Shown piece by piece: positions 38,801-45,199 of a stretch of 64,000 bases of DNA. Numbering within the stretch: the stretch's first letter is position 1; each line of letters starts with the position of its first letter. The notes under the pieces are model-generated. The model searched no databases. It was not told where the DNA came from and saw nothing but the letters and a program-made list of their open reading frames with translations. The position numbers and the translations under genes are program-made. The stretch is from Ereboglobus luteus (GTDB lineage: Bacteria; Verrucomicrobiota; Verrucomicrobiia; Opitutales; Opitutaceae): positions 2,274,501 to 2,338,500 of the forward strand of contig NZ_CP023004.1 in the NCBI RefSeq assembly GCF_003096195.1. Direction: 5' to 3'.

Positions 38801-39055
38801 GTGCGGGCCGGATTCGTGCAGGAGCTTGAGGGCAAAAACGATGTGACCGTGCTGCAATACACCGACGCCACAAGGAAGTATTTGCGCAACCGTTATGATT
38901 TTTCGGACAACTTCGGAGGAAGCTCGGGAATCATAGCCATCGGTTCGACACTGCGCATCCGCGACCGTTTCGATGCCTGGGCGGATGCCGGATGCGCCAT
39001 GGGCGGCAAGATGGAAAGCTACGGCGTCAACCTCGGCGTCGCCCTCCACTGGTAA
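32870..39055 (+). CDS. giant autotransporter with Pmp-like and PATR repeats
   Basis: A 2061-residue protein with a signal peptide (MKAKLLPAFAFILGMAGPLS, then GQT). Residues about 85-245 carry chlamydial Pmp-type repeats: GGAV/I/L/M at 86, 123, 154, 181, 208 and 238, alternating with FRNN, FDNN, FSGN, FISN and FTNN about 30 residues apart. A long beta-helix follows with eight or so autotransporter-associated repeats of the form K-x-GAGTL-x-(L/F) (HKQGAGTLELA, GKEGAGTLTLSG, VKNGAGTLTFE, VKSGAGTLVFE). Two WTG...NW modules are near residues 720 and 1120. The last 260 residues are an outer-membrane barrel ending in a terminal tryptophan. It should be a surface-exposed adhesin or glycan-contact protein. 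ATG 32870 is chosen for the signal peptide. Confidence 0.93.
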   Translation: MKAKLLPAFAFILGMAGPLSGQTKSPTQVIGTNVVNSATISESVSTSGTRLSLGAGSKYLREIEAGATFTFENSFSSDADGNSYRGGAVRMKNSGANVVTFSFTGDGTVVFRNNATMSTGNTGGAICNYADAIISFNNVAFDNNKTIQGNNGQGGAIFMRGGSLSVLNSGTFSGNYAQSQGGAIWIEVKAQANINNTLFISNSAGVSGGALWVGNNNSAAVLDLTDVTFTNNYAGTLGGAMHLRESGTVRLLATRDIVHSGNAAGSGTGGFAHMLANGAYLSLSANAGATMVVGSASDVTKDNISSSASAVRLEINTGGAQGAVILNADNSTYTGTVNVLGGKLLLGNSDARLGGLINVGTGATFGGQGAVAAKSGANKNVIFDQLSNLQVGLDGASGQTQTLAFTGALHLVDTSTITGDGILDVTGGSATIDGMVFAGIADTKAVTISGNIGGLGGLHKQGAGTLELASDNTFSGGVHLYEGTLAIGANAALGSGTLNIGSTGSSNVTFSADALTVANDIFIPNTGNYTTFDTANYNATLSGAISGNGGFGKEGAGTLTLSGAVSHTGTTAILGGTLAGDISSSGAVVIANQSVLTGNLTRAANQSLAVSSGTINGNLDVSGGTLLFDLRGSNGTAGTYDAFSVTGAFGASAASIIDLSNFGTALQYTIVTAGDLTSANLGNFTFKLGGRDLTNRATPTLAIIGNDVVLTPAVRSLMMKWTGGDSTSPILWDMQSANWSEAASALPKEIIFRAGDYAVFESAATNTVTVAAAGVIASDVVVNVTSDSATQIFTGGTITTKASASDIAGDVGYVYVDGSIDASGSIASSGKLVKNGAGTLTFENAANDFLGGLDINAGVVSFNKAAQLGVTGTHIRFAGSGTLRADADILGASGTLASNIHVESAITGVFDTQSHTVEYTGTLSGGDTASTFAKAGDGTLLIRAGDSSNFNGIVAVNSGQLLLADSARLGGTISIAQGALAGGKGAFANNVVVNDGGILRVGTGDAADTGGPGVLDIGGSLTLTGTARVNFRIFGAGSNDMLNVSGTIDADDNNNIISLHYGSLASGTYFLGNAAGLAGVRTIMINDALVNTALRARYDLGVTSGTLFFFYGMDDSRYMEWTGASGTHNWNPGLSNWTGYNGDTSTEKNYQDGDTVRFATTGDTTITIDSTAYISDMEVANTSGTLTFAGEGITTDTSIITGNLVTDAKSKLVKSGAGTLVFENGANYFSGGIDISGGVLAISDTAQINTAGKAINFSDSGTLRANASMTISHTLALASGANAALDTGANNVVFDGALTGSGTIAKQGAGGLTYSGAVAGAGLLDANATTRIDAGYVELRDFAAADIASVAHNFIINGGWLDLSDATGFDRDNPDASIGTNDWLGLNISGTLGGVIGANDKITLRDGSVVSGIGAASDGAIAKQGVYVVVDAGANGVVTMTGSNSHAGSTVLKSGVLRVTADNQLGLAELNREIRFEGAGATLEIAANGYASTRAINLREDGGISVVFSATASWDGVISGSSRTLSKTGGGTLVLTGSNDAALKFNVGEGTLQGSTRSLRNDITVETAGNVAFVQETDGQYNGIISGAGTFEKRGAATLTMTMPSALTGATRILSGTLRVGADNLLGAASAHAISNGATLDMRGTRQAVESLDNEGGILLTADVNSRLGLVSRADQLAVAGAILGSGTINLSLIDVAPTVTTGTDRTVLISGASNTSDYSIVINGGHITDVYGWAVEKIDTDYVLTRGPLSPLIPGVVGIDAAVFISTQAAFDALGQRLGAMRLANNGVTRQGFDVWVNGIYRHDEISETLYDGTKTDTQGVQVGLDYTGKIKRYAVGVFADYINTDMDMPGGETKTDVTGYGAYLTMRPASAWYVDVLLRAHTSTHTVSLPGVRDFDMDADGFGASVMYGYEFKTRSGWNVEPQVQLTWSRTNVDETFDPGYRLFKVNTIASFRARVGAQISKTIVFNNGNRLNPYVRAGFVQELEGKNDVTVLQYTDATRKYLRNRYDFSDNFGGSSGIIAIGSTLRIRDRFDAWADAGCAMGGKMESYGVNLGVALHW

Positions 39056-39180
39056 TTATACTCAAGATGGCCGCCCGTGCTACTAATTACACTCATCTGT
39101 GTTTAAAGTGTTTAACTTTAGCCAAGCCAATTCCCTCAACCCTTGTAAACCCGTTCCATTCATCCCTGACCCTTTGAGGC

Positions 39181-39212
39181 ATGCGCCAAGGCCAAGCCAG
39201 GCTTGGGCGCAT
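39181..39212. other. hairpin between autotransporter and TonB receptor genes
   Basis: ATGCGCC (39181-39187) pairs with GGGCGCAT (39205-39212) with an inner AAGCC/GGCTT stem, giving a bulged hairpin. An AT-rich stretch with the small palindrome GATTTAATAATC follows. It may end the upstream transcript, though no clean T run follows. Confidence 0.4.
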
Positions 39213-39249
39213 GATTTAATAATCAAATCTTTTAATATATATTACCCTT

Positions 39250-42200
39250 ATGCACAAAGAACCCAATAATATAATAAAGGCATTCGCCGTGAACCAGCGT
39301 TTGATGCGTGTATTCCAATTTCATGTGTTTGGGGTGCTGGCCGCAATCATGGCGCTGTCCTTGCCGGTTGCCGGGCAGGATGAAAAATTGCAGGATCCCG
39401 GGGCCATTGCCGGACAGGTCACCAACAAGGCCACGAAAAAATACCTGATCAACGTGGCCATTTCAGTGGCGGACACGCCCATCCGCGCGAGCACGGACCA
39501 GGACGGCAACTATACGATACAAAATTTGAAGCCGGGTTCGTATTCATTGATTTTTGAATACACAGGGTTGGACACCGAGCGCACGGTGGTGCAAGTGGCT
39601 CCGGGAAAAACGACCAGCCTTGATGTCGAAATGACGGCGGATGTGTATCACTTGGAGACGTTTGTCGTTTCCTCCGATCGAGAAGGCCAGGCGCAGGCGA
39701 TTCAGGAGCAGAAAATGGCGGTGGACAGCCGTTATGTTTTGGCCGCGGACAGCTTCGGCAATATTCAGGACGGCAATGTCGGCGAGCTGCTCAAGCAGTT
39801 GCCCGGCGTCATGGTGTTCGACTCCAGCGCGGCGGTCGAGGGCGAGGGCGCGCCCGGCGAACTGACCGGAATCCAAATCCGTGGCGCGATGGGCGACCAG
39901 TCCGCGCTGGTGACTCTGAACGGCAACGAAGCCAGCAGCGCCTCGGCCATTGGCTCGGCCTCGCGCTCGTTTTCGCTGAAAGGTTTTAACGTGGACAACA
40001 TCGAGAGCCTGGAAATTTTCAAGGCCTCCACGCCCGCGCATCCCGGCAACACGCTGGGCGGACTGGTCAACTTCACCACCAGAAGCGCGTTTCAGCAAAA
40101 GGGCAGGCGGCTCACGCTGGACACGCAGATAAACTTTATAGAAAGCGAATGGGGTCTGGGCAGCCGTTTGCACAGCAACACCGAACCAGCCCGCAAGTTT
40201 TATCCCGGCATGACGCTTAATTACTCCGAGGCATTTTTTCAAAACACGGCGCATCCCATTGGGATTTCGCTCACGCTTGGCGCCAACCGGAGCGCCCGGT
40301 ATGGCGTCCGCCTGAAGGCGGGATATGCCGGGGTGAACGGCGAGTTGCCCTGGGGGCAGCCGGAGCTATCCGATGTGCCCGTGGCCGCCACAAGCTATCA
40401 ATGGCAGGACGAGGATTCCATATACGACTCGCTGCGGGCGGGGCTCACGGTGGATTTTAAAGTGTCTCCCCACACCAGCGCCTATGCCGTGTTTGGCTGG
40501 GACAAGCAAAAGCAGTCTGACGGCGGTTATCGCCGGTTGATCGCAACCGCGGGCACTGTGCTCCCCGGTTCCACCATCGACAGAATAGAGGCCTCGGAGG
40601 CGCAGGGCGTTAATATTAACGCGAGCGTCGGCTTGTTTCGGTTTGAAAATAAGAACTTCAGGATTAACCCCGGCATGAAACACAAGTGGGGCGACTTCTC
40701 GCTCAACTACGATGTTTTTTATAGTAAATCCACCAGCGACCGCGATGAGAAGAGAGTGGATTATTATCTGGCCGACAATTCGGAGAACGCCGCGTCGCGC
40801 GTGAAGTTTGTGGTCGATAACATCATTGCGAGCGAGGGCGACGGCGCGAATTTGCGGATGGTTTCCGGGGCCGATCCGGCGGATCTCGACAGTTGGAATT
40901 CCCTCACCCTGGGTTACAAGCCGCAGTCCGTGAGCGACGAGCGTTATGGCGGAAAAATAGACGCCAAGAAGAGCCTTCTTTTTCGCTTTCCTCTCCAGCT
41001 ACAATCGGGCGCCGCATATAATGTGCGCGATAGCGCATACGAGCGACCGGAATACAGGTATGATCTGACTGGCGCCGACAAGTTGCTGGGCACGCCGGAC
41101 GATCCAAGGCTGGGAAGCTTTTTGGACAAGAACCGGACCTCGTCCGATTTTTACTACGGAGATCGCATGCCGGAGATCGCGTGGGTGAGCCCGGATGCGA
41201 TTTGGGATCATTTTCTCTCCCATCCGGATCAGTTTTGGGGGCAGCACGCCAACAACGCTCAGGCCGTGAGGCAAAACAGCAAATCCTTCAAGGAGAAGGT
41301 CACCGCCGTGTATTTCATGGGCACCTGGAAACTCGCCGACCTCACCATCCTGGCCGGAGCGCGCTGGGAGCTGACGGACAATTCCAGCCACGGTTACGTA
41401 AGGCTGTCCGAGGAGGGCTCCAGCAGCGATCCCTCCTACGAGCCCGATGCCGCCGAGCGCGCCTTTGGGCGCTGGCAACCCCGGTCCGCGTCAAAATCCT
41501 ACGACAACTGGCTGCCCAGTTTGCATTTGAAATATGAGCCGGTGAAAAACTTTATCCTTCGCGGCAGCATCACCAACGACATCGGGCGTCCCTCGGTGGG
41601 CAACATGATCGCCAATGCCTCGTTTGACCACCAGGGGCGGAGCATCAGGATGTCCAACCCCGACCTCGTTCCGCAGGCGGGGCGCAATTACGACGTGAGC
41701 ATTGAGTATTATATTAAAAACGGCGTGGTCTCGCTGGCGGGATTCTACAAGGACCAGAAAAACCGGATTGAGGAAGTCCGATACACAGTCGGGGCCGGCA
41801 TGGACAACGGATTCGACGGCATGTATGAGAACTACACCGTTTATCAGAATATAAACGCGACCAATGTGAAGATTCAGGGCGTTGAGTTTTCATTTTCACA
41901 GCGTTTGTATTATTTGCCCTGGCTGCTCAAAAATCTGCGCCTGAACTGCAATTATACTTACAACGAAAGCAAGCGCACGCAGTTGGGCTCCCCGGGCACA
42001 TGGCTGAAAACAAAGGACTATGGCTCGCCCCGCGACACGGCCAATGTCGCGATCTCCTACTCGGGACGCCGTCTCTCGTGGCGGGTGAAGTGCAACTGGC
42101 GGGGATCCTACGTGAACGAGATGTATTATTGGGGGCAGAATACCAACAAGCCGACCACGACACCCTATTCCGTTTACAGATGGGATGAGACACTCCAGTT

Positions 42201-42366
42201 CGACCTGGGCGCCAGTTATTCGTTTTCACGGACATGGACCCTTTATTTTGACTGGAGAAACATCACGGGCGAGGCCGCCGTGAGACGCTGGAATTATTCC
42301 AACGTAATGCGTGAATATCACAGGGGGCTTTCCAATGTGTCGATCGGACTGAAGGCCGGGTTCTAA
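39250..42366 (+). CDS. TonB-dependent receptor with N-terminal carboxypeptidase-like domain
   Basis: A 1038-residue outer membrane receptor. The signal peptide ends near PVAGQ (residue 43). Residues about 50-130 form a carboxypeptidase-regulatory-like domain (GAIAGQVTNKATKKYLINVA, GNYTIQNLKPGSYSL). The plug follows, with VGELLKQLPGVMVFDSS, GIQIRGAMGDQSALVTLNG and NVDNIESLEIFKASTPAHPG. The rest is a 22-strand barrel ending in NVSIGLKAGF, with a terminal phenylalanine for outer-membrane assembly. Such receptors import oligosaccharides, sideris or vitamins with TonB energy. No SusD gene is beside it; two autotransporter genes follow instead. The glycosidase neighbours suggest an oligosaccharide ligand, which is inference. 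Confidence 0.94.
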   Translation: MHKEPNNIIKAFAVNQRLMRVFQFHVFGVLAAIMALSLPVAGQDEKLQDPGAIAGQVTNKATKKYLINVAISVADTPIRASTDQDGNYTIQNLKPGSYSLIFEYTGLDTERTVVQVAPGKTTSLDVEMTADVYHLETFVVSSDREGQAQAIQEQKMAVDSRYVLAADSFGNIQDGNVGELLKQLPGVMVFDSSAAVEGEGAPGELTGIQIRGAMGDQSALVTLNGNEASSASAIGSASRSFSLKGFNVDNIESLEIFKASTPAHPGNTLGGLVNFTTRSAFQQKGRRLTLDTQINFIESEWGLGSRLHSNTEPARKFYPGMTLNYSEAFFQNTAHPIGISLTLGANRSARYGVRLKAGYAGVNGELPWGQPELSDVPVAATSYQWQDEDSIYDSLRAGLTVDFKVSPHTSAYAVFGWDKQKQSDGGYRRLIATAGTVLPGSTIDRIEASEAQGVNINASVGLFRFENKNFRINPGMKHKWGDFSLNYDVFYSKSTSDRDEKRVDYYLADNSENAASRVKFVVDNIIASEGDGANLRMVSGADPADLDSWNSLTLGYKPQSVSDERYGGKIDAKKSLLFRFPLQLQSGAAYNVRDSAYERPEYRYDLTGADKLLGTPDDPRLGSFLDKNRTSSDFYYGDRMPEIAWVSPDAIWDHFLSHPDQFWGQHANNAQAVRQNSKSFKEKVTAVYFMGTWKLADLTILAGARWELTDNSSHGYVRLSEEGSSSDPSYEPDAAERAFGRWQPRSASKSYDNWLPSLHLKYEPVKNFILRGSITNDIGRPSVGNMIANASFDHQGRSIRMSNPDLVPQAGRNYDVSIEYYIKNGVVSLAGFYKDQKNRIEEVRYTVGAGMDNGFDGMYENYTVYQNINATNVKIQGVEFSFSQRLYYLPWLLKNLRLNCNYTYNESKRTQLGSPGTWLKTKDYGSPRDTANVAISYSGRRLSWRVKCNWRGSYVNEMYYWGQNTNKPTTTPYSVYRWDETLQFDLGASYSFSRTWTLYFDWRNITGEAAVRRWNYSNVMREYHRGLSNVSIGLKAGF

Positions 42367-42392
42367 CCGCAAAAATGGAGTTTATTTATTTT

Positions 42393-45101
42393 ATGAAAAC
42401 ACATGATAATAATATGCCCGTGGGCGCGGACCTTCGGGGATTCAGGATTTTCCGCGCAGCCGCCGCCTTCGCGGGCGGCATGGCCCTCATGGCGGCGCTG
42501 CACGCTCAGATTCCCCCGCCAAATCAATACGGCGGCAATCTCCGCGATCCCAACAAGCCGTATTACAGCGATGGCACGACGCGGCTATTTATAGAGGCGC
42601 GCTGGACCGGCGCCACCACGAACCTTCTTGATCCCGCCGCATGGAGCACGGGCACGGTGCCCAATGATCCGGAGGGCGCGCGGACTTACGGCACCGGTTA
42701 TTCGGGCACGGGGTATTATGTCTCGGGCACGTTGATGGGGCCGCCGCCTCCGGACTCGCCTGATTTCATACCGGGCACGGTGTTGGTGCTGCCTTATAAG
42801 ACGACCAGCGGCGGTTATGCGATCCCCGACACGGTGGATCCCACCAAGGTTGAGTGGTATGGGGGAAACAAATACGAGCCCGTGCATCTCCAGTTGGCCT
42901 GGACCGGTTCCGGCGATTTTTATCAAAACATAGACCACATCCAATATGTTGACGGCTACGCGCTGGATTTGAGCGGCAACGACAGCGGCCGCTATACGCT
43001 TGATATAAATGGAATGGGGATCGTGCGCTGGAACACCGACAACGACGGCACCTCGTCCACGGCGCCGGAGTTCACCGGCTCGTCAAACCCACGCGGGCCG
43101 ACCAACATGCCGCCGTTGATTATAAACATCGGGAAAAACGCGACATTAAAATACAGTTCTCCCACCCCCGGCGCCGGCAGCACGGTGGGCAGGGATCGAA
43201 TAGACCAGTGGGAGCAATCATACCGGGCGAACTGGGGCAATGTGAACTCTCAGATCAATCTGGCCGATTCCTCCGCCGTGTTCGACATGAGCGAGCTGGT
43301 GGACACGACGCATTGTTATTTTTATAAAGTGGACGGTGTGAAAGGCTCCCAAATCCTGCTGCCCTCGGGCTCCCCCTCAATATATTTTGGCGCGGCCTCG
43401 AATGGCACGGGACGGCGTTATGACATGCGTATAGACTCCGACATTATCGCCGGCGCCATAGGTTCTCAGGCATTGCAAAAATATGGGGTGGGCACCCTTT
43501 ATTTGGGCGGCGAAAACACCTACACCGGCAACACCACTGTCCAGGAAGGGGCGCTCTTTATATATGGAAAAGTCGCGGGTTCGGTTGTCCTGGCCACAAA
43601 CCGGGTTACATCGTTTGGCGGCGACTCCAAGGGCAAGCCGCAGGATTATTGGACCATTGCCGGGAACCTGAGCAACACCCGGGGATATGTTTCCGCGGGC
43701 GCCACGGGCGGCGCGATTGGCGAGCTGCGAGTCAAGGGCAACATTATAATGGGATCGTCTGAGGCTTGGACCCTCGTGGATATTGAAAACCTGGGCAACT
43801 ATGATGTCATAAAGGCGGGCGGCACGATCGCGCTTGACGGGCACCTGCAACTGTCGCCCGTGCCAAACTCGACACTGCATGCCGGAACCTATCGCATCAT
43901 TGAGGCAGAGGGCGGCATCACGGGAAGTTTCTTTGATGTGTCAAAGCCCGGCCTGCTGACGCTCGATTGCGAAGTTCAGGTTTTCAGCCAGCATGTTGAC
44001 GTGGTCATGACCCAGCTTCCTTTCACCGGAGTGCGGGGGCTTTCCGATGTCTCCGGCAAGGTTGCGCCTTTGCTGGATTCGCTGATTGGCAATGCCGGGG
44101 CGGATGGTATCATCGGCACACTCAATGCCGCCACCGGGATTGGGCAATTGGACCGCGCAATCGCCCAGTTGACGCCGCTCGCGGATCGCTACTGGTTCAC
44201 CAACGCGGTGATCGGCACGGGCGATCTGACCCAGCGACTGGACGAGCGGGTTGTCCAGCCACTGGATGACGCACGGCATCGTTTTGGCATCTTTGCGGGA
44301 TGCTCCGCGCTCGACATGGACATTCCCGCCACCGACGGCGCGGAAAGCTGGGAGGGAACCATGATTCGTTTCCTCGGCGGTGTGGACTTCCACGTCGCGA
44401 ACAACCTTTCGGCCACTGTTTTTTATGCCAGGGACGAAACAAAATCCGACCTCGATCCCCTCGGCAGCGAGGGCAAGATCAAGAGCAATACCTATGGGCT
44501 CCATGTGAACTGGCGCGCGGGCAAGTGGGACCTCAAGGCGATGGCGTTTTACGGCACCGATGACTATGAATCGACGCGCAGCGTCGCGCTTGCCGGGGCG
44601 GGGGACTGGGTGCGCGCATCGAGCTCGGGCAAGCGGCTTGGCGGCGCGCTGAATGTCAGCTATGTTTTCGAGGATGTCATCGGCGGCGCCCTGAGTCCTT
44701 ATGCCGGTTTGCAATATGTAAAATGGGATGCCGACGGTTACGCCGAGACCGGCGCCACGCTGCCGATGAGCGTGGACGATCAAAGCGCGACCTCCCTGGT
44801 CGGGAAGGCGGGCATCCGGTTTGTGTATCCTTTCAAGTTGCTGAAATTGTCGTGCCGCACGGTGCTCAATGCCGGCTGGCAATTCGAGATGGGGGACAAG
44901 GACCGCACCGTTCGCGCCAGCCTGAATGACAACAATTATGAGCTGGACCTGACCAACGACGGCAACGGTTACGTGCTGCGGGCCGCCTTCGAGATCGATT
45001 TCTCCAAGCGTCTGACGCTCCATTTGAGCGCGGGCAAGGAGGACGGGCTGCACGACGTGGACAATGTCAGCGGTTACGCGGGAATAGCCTTCCGCTTCTG
45101 A
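42393..45101 (+). CDS. autotransporter barrel protein, first of a related pair
   Basis: About 902 residues with a membrane-crossing signal region (FRAAAAFAGGMALMAALHAQ). The passenger (about 40-530) has an early WTG module (ARWTGATTNLLDPAAW) and one autotransporter repeat (QKYGVGTLYLGGENTYTGNT). A junction QLPFTGVRGLSDVSGKVAP near residue 535 leads to a helical linker and an autotransporter barrel ending GYAGIAFRF. ATG 42393 is preferred over 42375 because the sequence around it, ATTTTATGAAAACACA, matches that around the start of the next gene. It follows the TonB receptor by 26 bases and should be cotranscribed. A surface glycan-handling role beside the receptor is my inference. Confidence 0.88.
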   Translation: MKTHDNNMPVGADLRGFRIFRAAAAFAGGMALMAALHAQIPPPNQYGGNLRDPNKPYYSDGTTRLFIEARWTGATTNLLDPAAWSTGTVPNDPEGARTYGTGYSGTGYYVSGTLMGPPPPDSPDFIPGTVLVLPYKTTSGGYAIPDTVDPTKVEWYGGNKYEPVHLQLAWTGSGDFYQNIDHIQYVDGYALDLSGNDSGRYTLDINGMGIVRWNTDNDGTSSTAPEFTGSSNPRGPTNMPPLIINIGKNATLKYSSPTPGAGSTVGRDRIDQWEQSYRANWGNVNSQINLADSSAVFDMSELVDTTHCYFYKVDGVKGSQILLPSGSPSIYFGAASNGTGRRYDMRIDSDIIAGAIGSQALQKYGVGTLYLGGENTYTGNTTVQEGALFIYGKVAGSVVLATNRVTSFGGDSKGKPQDYWTIAGNLSNTRGYVSAGATGGAIGELRVKGNIIMGSSEAWTLVDIENLGNYDVIKAGGTIALDGHLQLSPVPNSTLHAGTYRIIEAEGGITGSFFDVSKPGLLTLDCEVQVFSQHVDVVMTQLPFTGVRGLSDVSGKVAPLLDSLIGNAGADGIIGTLNAATGIGQLDRAIAQLTPLADRYWFTNAVIGTGDLTQRLDERVVQPLDDARHRFGIFAGCSALDMDIPATDGAESWEGTMIRFLGGVDFHVANNLSATVFYARDETKSDLDPLGSEGKIKSNTYGLHVNWRAGKWDLKAMAFYGTDDYESTRSVALAGAGDWVRASSSGKRLGGALNVSYVFEDVIGGALSPYAGLQYVKWDADGYAETGATLPMSVDDQSATSLVGKAGIRFVYPFKLLKLSCRTVLNAGWQFEMGDKDRTVRASLNDNNYELDLTNDGNGYVLRAAFEIDFSKRLTLHLSAGKEDGLHDVDNVSGYAGIAFRF

Positions 45102-45199
45102 TGTTTAATAAAACCCAATTAATAAAATAATCACGGAATCGCCGAACCATTAAAGAAACCGTTTCACCGCATTTTTCCGAGATTTAATAAAAACATTTT

